DNA of 64,000 bases from Streptomyces atroolivaceus (GTDB lineage: Bacteria; Actinomycetota; Actinomycetes; Streptomycetales; Streptomycetaceae), in assembly GCF_000717025.1 (NCBI RefSeq), contig NZ_JNXG01000016.1, forward strand, positions 112,290 through 176,289, written 5' to 3'. Position 1 is the first letter of the stretch. The number at the start of each line of letters is the position of its first letter. The position numbers were made by a program, and so were the translations under genes. This document shows positions 54,022-63,721 of this stretch, piece by piece. The notes under the pieces were generated by a model that was not told where the DNA came from, did no database searches, and saw only the letters and a list, made by a program, of their open reading frames with translations.

Positions 54022-56238
54022 GTGGAGAACGAGACCCACTACGCCGAAGCCGTGATCGACAACGGTACTTTCGGCACCCGCACCATCCGCTTCGAGACGG
54101 GCCGCCTGGCCAAGCAGGCCGCCGGCTCCGCCGTCGCGTACCTGGACGACGACACCATGGTGCTGTCGGCCACCACCGCTTCCAAGCGGCCCAAGGACCA
54201 GCTCGACTTCTTCCCCCTCACGGTGGACGTCGAGGAGCGGCAGTACGCGGCCGGCAAGATCCCCGGCTCCTTCTTCCGCCGTGAGGGCCGGCCCTCCGAG
54301 GACGCGATCCTCACCTGCCGCCTGATCGACCGCCCCCTGCGCCCCTCCTTCAAGAAGGGCCTGCGCAACGAGATCCAGATCGTCGAGACGATCATGGCGC
54401 TCAACCCCGACCACCTGTACGACGTGGTCGCGATCAACGCCGCCTCCGCCTCCACGATCCTGGCGGGCCTGCCCTTCTCCGGCCCGATCGGCGCCACCCG
54501 CGTCGCCCTGATCAAGGGCCAGTGGGTCGCCTTCCCGACGCACACCGAGCTCGAGGACGCCGTCTTCGACATGGTCGTCGCCGGCCGCGTCCTGGAGGAC
54601 GGCGACGTCGCGATCATGATGGTCGAGGCCGAGGCCACCGAGAAGACCATCCAGCTCGTCAAGGACGGCGCCGAGGCCCCGACCGAAGAGGTCGTCGCCG
54701 CCGGTCTCGAGGCCGCGAAGCCCTTCATCAAGGCGCTCTGCAAGGCCCAGTCCGACCTCGCCTCCAAGGCCGCCAAGCCCACCGGCGAGTTCCCGGTCTT
54801 CCTCGACTACCAGGACGACGTCCTGGAGGCGCTCAGCAAGGCCGTCAGCACCGAGCTCGCCAAGGCGCTCACCATCGCCGGCAAGCAGGAGCGCGAGGCC
54901 GAGCTGGACCGCATCAAGGAGATCGCGGGCGAGAAGCTCCTCCCGGCCTTCGAGGGCCGCGAGAAGGAGATCTCCGGTGCCTACCGCGCGCTGACCAAGA
55001 AGCTGGTCCGCGAGCGCGTCATCAAGGACAAGGTCCGCATCGACGGCCGCGGCGTCACGGACATCCGTACGCTCGCCGCCGAGGTCGAGGCCATCCCGCG
55101 CGTGCACGGCTCGGCGCTGTTCGAGCGTGGCGAGACCCAGATCCTGGGCGTCACCACCCTCAACATGCTCCGCATGGAGCAGCAGCTGGACACCCTCTCC
55201 CCGGTGACCCGCAAGCGCTACATGCACAACTACAACTTCCCGCCGTACTCCGTCGGTGAGACCGGCCGCGTGGGCTCGCCCAAGCGCCGCGAGATCGGCC
55301 ACGGAGCGCTCGCCGAGCGCGCCATCGTGCCGGTGCTGCCGTCGCGCGAGGAGTTCCCCTACGCGATCCGCCAGGTCTCCGAGGCGCTGGGCTCCAACGG
55401 TTCGACGTCCATGGGCTCGGTCTGCGCCTCCACCATGTCGCTGCTGAACGCGGGTGTGCCCCTCAAGGCCGCCGTCGCCGGTATCGCCATGGGTCTGATC
55501 TCCGAGGAGATCGACGGCAAGACCCACTACGTCGCCCTCACCGACATCCTCGGTGCGGAGGACGCCTTCGGCGACATGGACTTCAAGGTCGCCGGTACGA
55601 AGCAGTTCGTGACCGCGCTCCAGCTCGACACCAAGCTCGACGGCATCCCCGCCTCGGTCCTGGCCGCCGCGCTGAAGCAGGCCCGTGACGCGCGTCTGCA
55701 CATCCTGGACGTCATGAACGAGGCCATCGACGTCCCGGACGAGATGTCCCCGAACGCCCCGCGGATCATCACCGTCAAGATCCCGGTGGACAAGATCGGT
55801 GAGGTCATCGGCCCCAAGGGCAAGATGATCAACCAGATCCAGGAGGACACCGGCGCCGACATCACGATCGAGGACGACGGCACCATCTACATCGGTGCCC
55901 AGCAGGGCTCGCAGGCCGAGGCCGCCCGCGCCACGATCAACGCGATCGCCAACCCGACCATGCCGGAGGTCGGCGAGCGCTACCTGGGTACGGTCGTCAA
56001 GACCACGACCTTCGGTGCGTTCGTCTCCCTGATGCCCGGCAAGGACGGCCTGCTGCACATCTCGCAGATCCGCAAGCTCGCCGGTGGCAAGCGCGTGGAG
56101 AACGTCGAGGACGTGCTCGCGGTCGGCGCGAAGGTCCAGGTCGAGATCGCCGAGATCGACTCCCGCGGCAAGCTCTCCCTGATCCCCGTGATCGAGGGCG
56201 AAGAGGCCGACGAGAAGAAGGACGACACCGACAAGTGA
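54022..56238 (+). CDS. pnp: Polyribonucleotide nucleotidyltransferase (PNPase)
   Basis: 738 aa from GTG 54022, which has GGAGA 8 bp upstream and matches the start ([11 protein letters not shown]) I recall for Streptomyces PNPase; ATG 54007 would add five residues. It degrades RNA phosphorolytically and also adds 3' tails. Two RNase PH cores, then KH ([15 protein letters not shown]) and S1 ([15 protein letters not shown]) domains, are in order. [14 protein letters not shown] and [14 protein letters not shown] are family motifs. The stop overlaps the GTG of the M16 peptidase gene. Confidence 0.96.
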   Translation: MENETHYAEAVIDNGTFGTRTIRFETGRLAKQAAGSAVAYLDDDTMVLSATTASKRPKDQLDFFPLTVDVEERQYAAGKIPGSFFRREGRPSEDAILTCRLIDRPLRPSFKKGLRNEIQIVETIMALNPDHLYDVVAINAASASTILAGLPFSGPIGATRVALIKGQWVAFPTHTELEDAVFDMVVAGRVLEDGDVAIMMVEAEATEKTIQLVKDGAEAPTEEVVAAGLEAAKPFIKALCKAQSDLASKAAKPTGEFPVFLDYQDDVLEALSKAVSTELAKALTIAGKQEREAELDRIKEIAGEKLLPAFEGREKEISGAYRALTKKLVRERVIKDKVRIDGRGVTDIRTLAAEVEAIPRVHGSALFERGETQILGVTTLNMLRMEQQLDTLSPVTRKRYMHNYNFPPYSVGETGRVGSPKRREIGHGALAERAIVPVLPSREEFPYAIRQVSEALGSNGSTSMGSVCASTMSLLNAGVPLKAAVAGIAMGLISEEIDGKTHYVALTDILGAEDAFGDMDFKVAGTKQFVTALQLDTKLDGIPASVLAAALKQARDARLHILDVMNEAIDVPDEMSPNAPRIITVKIPVDKIGEVIGPKGKMINQIQEDTGADITIEDDGTIYIGAQQGSQAEAARATINAIANPTMPEVGERYLGTVVKTTTFGAFVSLMPGKDGLLHISQIRKLAGGKRVENVEDVLAVGAKVQVEIAEIDSRGKLSLIPVIEGEEADEKKDDTDK

Positions 56239-57626
56239 CGTCCCGTAGTTCCGTGACGACGGCCCGCCCCTCCTCGGAGGGGCGGGCCGTCGCCCGTACC
56301 CAAACGCTTCTCAAGGGCAGCAACGGCATCGGCACGGTCCGCCGTACCGTCCTCCCGGGCGGTCTCCGGGTCGTCACCGAGACGCTGCCCTCCGTACGCT
56401 CCGCCACCTTCGGGATCTGGGCCAACGTCGGTTCACGCGACGAGACGCCCACCCTGAACGGCGCGACGCACTACCTGGAACACCTCCTCTTCAAGGGCAC
56501 GGCCAAGCGCAGTGCCCTCGACATCTCGTCCGCGATCGACGCGGTCGGCGGCGAGATGAACGCCTTCACGGCGAAGGAGTACACCTGCTACTACGCGCGG
56601 GTCCTGGACACCGACCTGCCGCTGGCCATCGATGTCGTGTGCGACATGCTGACCGGATCCCTGATCGCCCCCGAGGACGTCGACGCCGAGCGCGGCGTCA
56701 TCCTCGAGGAGATCGCGATGACGGAGGACGACCCGGGCGACTGCGTGCACGATCTGTTCGCGCACACCATGCTCGGCGACACCCCGCTGGGCCGCCCGGT
56801 CCTCGGCACCGTCGACACGATCAACGCGCTGAACCGCGGCCAGATCGCCCGCTTCTACAAGAAGCACTACGACCCCACGCACCTGGTCGTCGCCGCCGCC
56901 GGCAACGTCGACCACGCCACGGTCGTGCGGCAGGTCCGCAAGGCGTTCGACCGCGCCGGTGCCCTGAGCCGCACCGACGCCGTTCCCACGGCGCCACGTG
57001 CGGGCTCCCGCACCCTGCGTGCCACGGGCCGCGTCGAAGTGCTGAACCGCAAGACCGAGCAGGCCCACGTCGTCCTCGGCATGCCGGGCCTGGCCAGGAC
57101 CGACGAGCGCCGCTGGGCACTCGGCGTCCTGAACACGGCGCTCGGCGGCGGCATGAGCTCCCGCCTCTTCCAGGAGGTCAGGGAGAAGCGCGGCCTCGCC
57201 TACAGCGTGTACTCCTACACCTCGGGCTTCGCCGACTGCGGGCTCTTCGGTGTGTACGCGGGCTGCCGTCCCAGTCAGGTGCACGACGTCCTCAAGATCT
57301 GCCGCGACGAGCTCGACCGGGTGGCGACGGACGGCCTGGGCGACGAGGAGATCGGCCGGGCCGTCGGCCAGCTCGCCGGTTCCACCGTCCTCGGCCTGGA
57401 GGACACGGGCGCGCTCATGAACCGCATCGGCAAGAGCGAACTCTGCTGGGGCGAACAGATGTCGGTCGATGACATGCTGGCGAAGATCGCGGCGGTCACC
57501 CCCGACGAGGTCCGGGCCGTGGCGGCCGACGTCCTCGGACAGCGGCCCTCGCTCTCGGTCATCGGCCCGCTGAAGGACAAGCAGGCCGACCGCCTCCAGG
57601 AAGCGGTCTCTCTCACCACCCCGTAA
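56235..57626 (+). CDS. M16 family zinc peptidase
   Basis: 463 aa from GTG 56235, overlapping the pnp stop; GTG 56253 is the only other nearby start. The inverted zinc motif HYLEH is at residues 79-83, with the distal ligand Glu in [16 protein letters not shown] around residue 159. The second, inactive M16 domain follows, with [26 protein letters not shown] broken into [13 protein letters not shown] and [13 protein letters not shown] segments. The pnp-M16-dapB order is common in actinobacteria. A 17-bp perfect hairpin lies inside its first 20 codons. Confidence 0.92.
   Translation: MTSRSSVTTARPSSEGRAVARTQTLLKGSNGIGTVRRTVLPGGLRVVTETLPSVRSATFGIWANVGSRDETPTLNGATHYLEHLLFKGTAKRSALDISSAIDAVGGEMNAFTAKEYTCYYARVLDTDLPLAIDVVCDMLTGSLIAPEDVDAERGVILEEIAMTEDDPGDCVHDLFAHTMLGDTPLGRPVLGTVDTINALNRGQIARFYKKHYDPTHLVVAAAGNVDHATVVRQVRKAFDRAGALSRTDAVPTAPRAGSRTLRATGRVEVLNRKTEQAHVVLGMPGLARTDERRWALGVLNTALGGGMSSRLFQEVREKRGLAYSVYSYTSGFADCGLFGVYAGCRPSQVHDVLKICRDELDRVATDGLGDEEIGRAVGQLAGSTVLGLEDTGALMNRIGKSELCWGEQMSVDDMLAKIAAVTPDEVRAVAADVLGQRPSLSVIGPLKDKQADRLQEAVSLTTP
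56257..56292 (+). terminator. 17-bp perfect hairpin just after pnp, inside the start of the M16 gene
   Basis: Arms CGACGGCCCGCCCCTCC (56257-56273) and GGAGGGGCGGGCCGTCG (56276-56292) with a 2-nt loop. It begins 18 bp after the pnp stop. No T-run follows. Both possible M16 starts (56235, 56253) precede it, so ribosomes must traverse it. Confidence 0.75.
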
Positions 57627-58391
<765 letters not shown>

Positions 58392-58405
58392 CTGGGCCCA
58401 ACCCC

Positions 58406-58858
58406 ATGCGCGCAAAGCTCACCTACGTCGTCACCGCTGCCGTCCTGGTCTTCTACTTCGTCCTGGCCGGCAGCCGGGGCGTCCTGCTCATCAGGCACGG
58501 CACACTGCTCACGGTCACCTTCGGCGTGGCCGTGCTGATCCTGCCGGTGATCGGCGTCTGGTTCCTCTGGAAGAACACCCAGTTCGTACGGCGGGCCAAC
58601 GCCCTGGCAGCCGAGCTGGACGCAGAGGGCGGCCTCCCCGTGGACGAGCTGGTGCGCACCCCCTCCGGGCGTATCGACCGCGACTCGGCCGACGCCGTGT
58701 TCGCGCGGCGCCGGGAGGAGACCGAGGACAGCCCGGACGACTGGCGCTGCTGGTTCCGGCTGGCGGTCGCCTACCAGGACGCGAGAGACACCCCACGCGC
58801 CCGTAAGGCGATGCAGCGTGCCATCGCCCTTCACATGGACAGGCCGGTACGCGCCTGA
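58406..58858 (+). CDS. Small membrane protein with TPR-like tail
   Basis: 150 aa from ATG 58406, 14 bp after dapB. Two membrane segments (VVTAAVLVFYFVLAGSRGVLL and LLTVTFGVAVLILPVIGVWFLW) are followed by a cytosolic region. It ends in a TPR-like repeat (DDWRCWFRLAVAYQDARDTPRARKAM pattern). The family is common and unnamed in Streptomyces. The last codons form one arm of a terminator hairpin. Confidence 0.85.
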   Translation: MRAKLTYVVTAAVLVFYFVLAGSRGVLLIRHGTLLTVTFGVAVLILPVIGVWFLWKNTQFVRRANALAAELDAEGGLPVDELVRTPSGRIDRDSADAVFARRREETEDSPDDWRCWFRLAVAYQDARDTPRARKAMQRAIALHMDRPVRA

Positions 58859-58884
58859 GCGGCGCCCACCGGCCTGTCCATGTG
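58832..58884. terminator. Bidirectional terminator overlapping the end of the TPR membrane protein gene
   Basis: 17-bp perfect arms at 58832-58848 (inside the CDS) and 58868-58884, with a 19-nt loop that contains the stop codon. It sits between convergent genes and is followed by TTTATC. Confidence 0.8.
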
Positions 58885-58913
58885 TTTATCCGGCCCCTGG
58901 GGGCCTCGAACCG

Positions 58914-59465
58914 TCAGCTGCTGCGGTACTCGTCGTCCCAGGCCTCGATCGAGTCCGTGGCCCGCTCGAACGCCTCCGCACGGGCCAGGAAGTCCGCGTT
59001 GTGGTCGGTGACCAGCGGCGCCAGCGGCTCACCGCTCCTGCGCACCACGATCAGGGCCTGTCCCTGGACCGTCCGCGGGAAGCCGAGCCATTTCACGGGC
59101 TGCTGCACCGTGCGTACCGCCGCGGCGTCCTTCCACCGCACGGTGGTCGTACGGAAGAAGCCCACCCGGCGTACGCCGTGCCGGCTCACCCAGGCACCGA
59201 CCCGCAGCAGCCGCAGCGCGCCCGCGATCACCACGGCGGCGAGCGCGAAACACAGGGTGGCGCCGGACAGCGATCCCGCGAACGTGATGATCGTCGCTGC
59301 GAGCAGCACGAAGGACGCCAGAAGCAGCAGGGTGGCTGCCGCCGCGACCCGCCACGGGCCGGGGCGGTAGGGCCGCCGCCAGCTGTCGTGGTCGTCGAAC
59401 GGCAGCGCGATGTCCTCTGCGTCCGCGTCGAATACGCGGTCGGCCGTCAGGAAGGGCAGGGGCAC
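58914..59465 (-). CDS. Membrane protein with PH-like domain
   Basis: 183 aa, start ATG 59465 (reverse). Two adjacent membrane helices (VAAAATLLLLASFVLLAATII and LCFALAAVVIAGALRLLRVG) are followed by a soluble domain. Its VSRHGVRRVGFFRTTTVRWKDAAAV and QALIVVRRSGEPLAPLVTDHN patterns look like a bacterial PH-like domain. Function unknown. It converges on the TPR membrane protein gene. Confidence 0.82.
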   Translation of the reverse strand: MPLPFLTADRVFDADAEDIALPFDDHDSWRRPYRPGPWRVAAAATLLLLASFVLLAATIITFAGSLSGATLCFALAAVVIAGALRLLRVGAWVSRHGVRRVGFFRTTTVRWKDAAAVRTVQQPVKWLGFPRTVQGQALIVVRRSGEPLAPLVTDHNADFLARAEAFERATDSIEAWDDEYRSS

Positions 59466-59558
59466 GACTGATCCTCACTCACAAGCACGCTCGATTGCTG
59501 TGCCCGGTGAGGCTACCGAGCAGCCCCCCGGCCGACCACCCCAGGGGGCCCGTACGGG

Positions 59559-59798
59559 TCAGCGGTGCCGCGAGGCCTCGGACGTCTGACTGTGGGAGGG
59601 CGTCCGGTCGGTGTCGAGAGCGGGCAGGCCGAAGAGCAGCGATCCGGCGAAGCCGGCGATCAGCGTCAGCCCCACGAGGGACCGACCGGCCAGCTGGGAG
59701 CGACTGGCACGCTGGCGGGGAGGCGGAGTGACATTACTGCGGAATCGGTCGGCCTCGGCAACGAACGAGAACGGGACGGATTCACGCCGGCGGAACAT
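59559..59798 (-). CDS. Small membrane protein (79 aa)
   Basis: Start ATG 59798 (reverse) with a good AAGGAGAG 6-8 bp upstream. The N-terminal half is polar and basic (FRRRESVPFSFVAEADRFRSN). One membrane helix follows (LVGLTLIAGFAGSLLFGLPAL), then a Ser/His-rich tail. No family recognised. It is divergent from thyX, with 175 bp between starts. Confidence 0.72.
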   Translation of the reverse strand: MFRRRESVPFSFVAEADRFRSNVTPPPRQRASRSQLAGRSLVGLTLIAGFAGSLLFGLPALDTDRTPSHSQTSEASRHR

Positions 59799-59973
59799 GA
59801 GGAAGCTCTCCTTGAACTCTGGGACGGGTGCTGCTAATGAGTCAGACGTACGAGACGCCCGATCGGTGCCCCGAAACGCCGAACCCGTCCAGAATTTCCC
59901 GCTGGCAGCCGCCTTCGCGGGGGCCCGTAGAGTGGACGCCGCCCGAGCGACGCAATTGGAAGGACCCCCGCCG

Positions 59974-60711
59974 GTGACCGACACCCCCGAGCCCACAAAA
60001 GCCCACTTCCGCAGTGATGTCACCGTTGACCTGGTGAAATCAGCGGCCGCCGACTCCGACGTGCTGTTCGCAGCCCGCGTCTCCACGGCCGGGGAGCAGT
60101 CCCTGGAAGAGGTCACGAAGGACCCCGAGCGCTCCAAGGGGCTCATCAACTTCCTGATGCGGGACCGGCACGGCAGCCCGTTCGAGCACAACTCGATGAC
60201 CTTCTTCATCAGCGCCCCCATCTTCGTGTTCCGCGAGTTCATGCGGCACCGCGTGGGCTGGTCCTACAACGAGGAATCGGGCCGCTACAGGGAGCTCGAG
60301 CCGGTCTTCTACGTCCCGGGAGAGTCCCGGAAGCTGATTCAGCAGGGCCGCCCCGGCAAGTACGAGTTCGTCGAGGGCACCCCGGAGCAGCACGAGCTCA
60401 CGAGCCGCGTCATGGAGGAGTCGTACCGGCAGGCCTACGACGCCTACCAGGAGATGCTCGCCGCCGGGGTCGCCCGTGAGGTCGCCCGCGCGGTGCTCCC
60501 CGTCGGCCTGTTCTCGACGATGTACGCCACCTGCAACGCGCGCTCGCTGATGCACTTCCTCGGCCTGCGCACGCAGCACGAGCTGGCCAAGGTGCCGTCG
60601 TTCCCGCAGCGTGAGATCGAGATGGTCGGCGAGCAGATGGAACAGCACTGGCAGAACCTGATGCCGCTCACTCATGCCGCCTTCAACAAGAACGGACGGG
60701 TAGCCCCGTAG
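59974..60711 (+). CDS. thyX: Flavin-dependent thymidylate synthase
   Basis: 245 aa from GTG 59974 behind GGAAGGACC. It makes dTMP from dUMP using FAD, NADPH and methylene-THF. The ThyX signature RHRVGWSYNEESGRY (RHRx7S) is intact, and RSLMHFLGLR is the C-terminal substrate-binding segment. Longer upstream frames lack family similarity. A 14-bp stem hairpin follows at 60765, and dapA comes next. Confidence 0.96.
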   Translation: MTDTPEPTKAHFRSDVTVDLVKSAAADSDVLFAARVSTAGEQSLEEVTKDPERSKGLINFLMRDRHGSPFEHNSMTFFISAPIFVFREFMRHRVGWSYNEESGRYRELEPVFYVPGESRKLIQQGRPGKYEFVEGTPEQHELTSRVMEESYRQAYDAYQEMLAAGVAREVARAVLPVGLFSTMYATCNARSLMHFLGLRTQHELAKVPSFPQREIEMVGEQMEQHWQNLMPLTHAAFNKNGRVAP

Positions 60712-60764
60712 GCGGTGTCCGTATTGCGGCGTTTAGTGAAGTTCATCTAGGCTGATCAAACGGA

Positions 60765-60802
60765 CCCGGTACTGCCTGAACCCCCGAGCAGGCAGTGCCG
60801 GG
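60765..60802 (+). terminator. thyX terminator
   Basis: CCCGGTACTGCCTG (60765-60778) pairs with CAGGCAGTGCCGGG (60789-60802) over 14 bp with one G-U pair and a 10-nt loop. Confidence 0.7.
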
Positions 60803-60862
60803 CTCCTCTTCCTCGTCCCCCGAGGGAGCGCGGCGCTCCGAGCAACGAGTAGCGTGTTACCC

Positions 60863-61762
60863 ATGGCTCCGATCTCCACTCCGCAGACCCCCTTCGGGAG
60901 GGTCCTCACCGCTATGGTCACGCCCTTCACGGCGGACGGCGCACTCGACCTCGACGGCGCCCAGCGGCTCGCCGTCCACCTGGTGGACGCAGGCAATGAC
61001 GGCCTGGTCGTCAACGGCACCACGGGCGAGTCCCCGACCACCAGCGACGCGGAGAAAGACCAGCTCGTACGGGCTGTGCTGGAAGCCGTGGGAGACCGGG
61101 CCCACGTCATCGCGGGCGTCGGCACCAACGACACCCGCCACAGCATCGAGCTGGCCCGCACCGCCGAGCGAACCGGCGCCCACGGCCTCCTCGCCGTCAC
61201 GCCGTACTACAACAAGCCGCCGCAGGAGGGTCTCCTGCGGCACTTCAACGCCATCGCGGACTCCACGGAGCTCCCGGTGATGCTGTACGACATTCCGGGC
61301 CGCAGCGGTGTGCCGATCGACACAGAGACGCTCGTACGCCTCGCCGAGCATCCCAGGATCGTCGCCAACAAGGACGCCAAGGGAGACCTCGGCCGCTCCA
61401 GCTGGGCGATCGCCGAGTCCGGCCTCGCCTGGTACTCGGGTGACGACATGCTCAACCTCCCGCTGCTCTCGGTAGGCGCCGTCGGTTTCGTCTCCGTCGT
61501 CGGCCACGTCGTCACCCCGGAGCTGCGCGCCCTCATCGAGGCGCACCTCGGCGGCGACGTGCAGAAGGCCACGGAGATCCACCAGCAGCTGCTCCCGGTC
61601 TTCACCGGGATGTTCCGCACCCAGGGCGTCATCACCACCAAGGCGGCGCTCACCCTGCAGGGCCTGCCGGCCGGCCCGCTGCGCCTCCCCCTGGTGGAAC
61701 TCACCGCACAGGAGACGGCCCAGCTCAAGATCGATCTGGCCGCCGGTGGGGTACAGCTCTAA
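60863..61762 (+). CDS. dapA: 4-hydroxy-tetrahydrodipicolinate synthase
   Basis: 299 aa from ATG 60863; an upstream ATG at 60854 is possible. Condenses pyruvate with aspartate semialdehyde at the start of the DAP/lysine branch. The TIM-barrel motifs are NGTTGES (51-57), TPYYNKPPQEG with the catalytic Tyr pair (115-116), YDIPGRSG and the Schiff-base Lys170 in ANKDAKGD. DapB acts next and is encoded 2.5 kb upstream. RNase J follows after 130 bp. Confidence 0.97.
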   Translation: MAPISTPQTPFGRVLTAMVTPFTADGALDLDGAQRLAVHLVDAGNDGLVVNGTTGESPTTSDAEKDQLVRAVLEAVGDRAHVIAGVGTNDTRHSIELARTAERTGAHGLLAVTPYYNKPPQEGLLRHFNAIADSTELPVMLYDIPGRSGVPIDTETLVRLAEHPRIVANKDAKGDLGRSSWAIAESGLAWYSGDDMLNLPLLSVGAVGFVSVVGHVVTPELRALIEAHLGGDVQKATEIHQQLLPVFTGMFRTQGVITTKAALTLQGLPAGPLRLPLVELTAQETAQLKIDLAAGGVQL

Positions 61763-61841
61763 CTACGGACTTCACAACTGAATACGCGAGGACACTCGCG
61801 GCGGAAACACCACCTGACAACAGCAAGTGCACGATCGACAT

Positions 61842-61875
61842 GCGCGCCACGTGCCCTCAGCGGTACGTGGCGCGC
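61842..61875 (+). promoter_or_regulatory. Leader hairpin directly upstream of the RNase J ribosome-binding site
   Basis: Perfect 11-bp arms GCGCGCCACGT (61842-61852) and ACGTGGCGCGC (61865-61875), 12-nt loop, ending 5 bp before AAGGAG (61881-61886). It could mark the end of the dapA transcript or control translation or cleavage of the RNase J mRNA. Confidence 0.6.
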
Positions 61876-61892
61876 GTGGTAAGGAGAGTCTT

Positions 61893-63578
61893 TTGAGTCA
61901 TCCGCATCCTGAACTCGGTACCCCGCCGAAGCTCCCCAAGGGCGGCCTGCGGGTCACCCCGCTGGGCGGCCTGGGCGAAATCGGCCGCAACATGACGGTC
62001 TTCGAGTACGGCGGCCGTCTGCTCATCGTCGACTGCGGCGTGCTCTTCCCCGAGGAGGAGCAGCCCGGCATCGACCTGATCCTTCCGGACTTCACCACCA
62101 TCCGGGACCGCCTGGACGACATCGAGGGCATCGTCCTCACGCACGGCCACGAGGACCACATCGGTGGCGTGCCGTATCTGCTCCGCCTGAAGCCGGACAT
62201 CCCGCTGATCGGCTCCAAGCTGACCCTCGCGCTCATCGAGGCCAAGCTCCAGGAGCACCGGATCCGTCCGTACACCCTCGAGGTCGTGGAGGGGCAGCGC
62301 GAGCGCATCGGAGTCTTCGACTGCGAGTTCATCGCGGTCAACCACTCCATCCCGGACGCTCTCGCCGTCGCCATCCGCACCCCCGCGGGTCTGGCCGTCG
62401 CGACCGGTGACTTCAAGATGGACCAGCTTCCGCTGGACGGCCGTCTCACCGACCTGCACGCGTTCGCCCGGCTGAGCGAGGAAGGCATCGACCTTCTCCT
62501 CTCCGACTCGACGAACGCCGAGGTGCCCGGATTCGTTCCGCCTGAGCGGGACATCTCCAACGTCCTGCGCACGGTGTTCGCCAACGCGCAGAAGCGCATC
62601 ATCGTGGCCAGCTTCGCCAGCCACGTGCACCGCATCCAGCAGATCCTGGACGCCGCCCACGAGTACGGCCGCAGGGTCGCCTTCGTCGGACGCTCCATGG
62701 TGCGCAACATGGGGATCGCCCGTGACCTGGGCTACCTGAAGGTGCCCGCCGGTCTGGTCGTCGACGTCAAGACCCTCGACGACCTGCCGGACGACGAGGT
62801 CGTCCTGGTGTGCACGGGTTCCCAGGGCGAGCCGATGGCCGCTCTCTCCCGTATGGCCAACCGGGACCACCAGATCCGGATCGTCCCGGGTGACACGGTG
62901 ATCCTGGCGTCGTCCCTCATCCCGGGCAACGAGAACGCGGTCTACCGCGTGATCAACGGCCTGACCCGTTGGGGCGCGAACGTCGTCCACAAGGGCAACG
63001 CGAAGGTCCACGTCTCGGGCCACGCCTCGGCCGGCGAGCTGCTGTACTTCTACAACATCTGCAAGCCGAAGAACCTGATGCCGGTGCACGGCGAATGGCG
63101 CCACCTCAGGGCCAACGCCGAACTCGGCGCCCTCACCGGGGTGCCCAAGGACCACATCGTCATCGCCGAGGACGGCGTGGTCGTCGACCTCGTCGACGGC
63201 AAGGCGAAGATCGTCGGCAAGGTCCAGGCCGGTTACGTGTACGTCGACGGCCTCTCGGTCGGCGATGTCACCGAAACCTCCCTCAAGGACCGGCGCATCC
63301 TCGGCGACGAGGGGATCATCTCGGTCTTCATCGTGGTCGACAGCTCGTCCGGCAAGATCGTGGGCGGTCCGCACATCCAGGCCCGCGGCTCCGGCATCGA
63401 CGACGGTGCGTTCACCGCCGTGGTGCCCAAGGTCGAGGAGGCCCTCAACAAGTCGGCGCAGGACGGGGTCATGGAGCCACACCAGCTCCAGCAGCTGGTC
63501 CGGCGCACGGTCGGCAAGTGGGTGTCGGACACCTACCGCCGGCGTCCGATGATCCTTCCGGTCGTCGTCGAGGTCTGA
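61893..63578 (+). CDS. rnj: Ribonuclease J
   Basis: 561 aa from TTG 61893, six bases after AAGGAG; upstream ATGs would pass through the leader hairpin. A metallo-beta-lactamase/beta-CASP nuclease with 5'-3' exo- and endonuclease activity on RNA. The zinc motif LTHGHEDHIGG, AVNHSIPDALA, STNAEVPG and GFxSHVHR-type SFASHVHRIQQ are in place, with the C-terminal domain complete. It is followed by a very strong terminator. Confidence 0.97.
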   Translation: MSHPHPELGTPPKLPKGGLRVTPLGGLGEIGRNMTVFEYGGRLLIVDCGVLFPEEEQPGIDLILPDFTTIRDRLDDIEGIVLTHGHEDHIGGVPYLLRLKPDIPLIGSKLTLALIEAKLQEHRIRPYTLEVVEGQRERIGVFDCEFIAVNHSIPDALAVAIRTPAGLAVATGDFKMDQLPLDGRLTDLHAFARLSEEGIDLLLSDSTNAEVPGFVPPERDISNVLRTVFANAQKRIIVASFASHVHRIQQILDAAHEYGRRVAFVGRSMVRNMGIARDLGYLKVPAGLVVDVKTLDDLPDDEVVLVCTGSQGEPMAALSRMANRDHQIRIVPGDTVILASSLIPGNENAVYRVINGLTRWGANVVHKGNAKVHVSGHASAGELLYFYNICKPKNLMPVHGEWRHLRANAELGALTGVPKDHIVIAEDGVVVDLVDGKAKIVGKVQAGYVYVDGLSVGDVTETSLKDRRILGDEGIISVFIVVDSSSGKIVGGPHIQARGSGIDDGAFTAVVPKVEEALNKSAQDGVMEPHQLQQLVRRTVGKWVSDTYRRRPMILPVVVEV

Positions 63579-63605
63579 CCCGACGAAGGCCGACAGGCCG
63601 CCGAC

Positions 63606-63649
63606 CTGGAGCGGGGCGCCTCGATTTGCATCGAGGCGCCCCGCTCCAG
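63606..63649 (+). terminator. RNase J terminator, 20-bp perfect stem
   Basis: Arms 63606-63625 (CTGGAGCGGGGCGCCTCGAT) and 63630-63649 are perfect complements around a TTGC tetraloop, 27 bp after the RNase J stop. It is the strongest hairpin in the window. Confidence 0.92.
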
Positions 63650-63721
63650 TACGTTTGCCATTCCGCCTGAACGGGAAGCACCTCGCGCACATCTGCGCCA
63701 GGGAGCCCTTCGAGGGGCGGA

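Noticed and set aside
54019..56058. Long reverse frame opposite pnp
   Set aside because: Antisense shadow; PNPase domains are complete on the forward strand.
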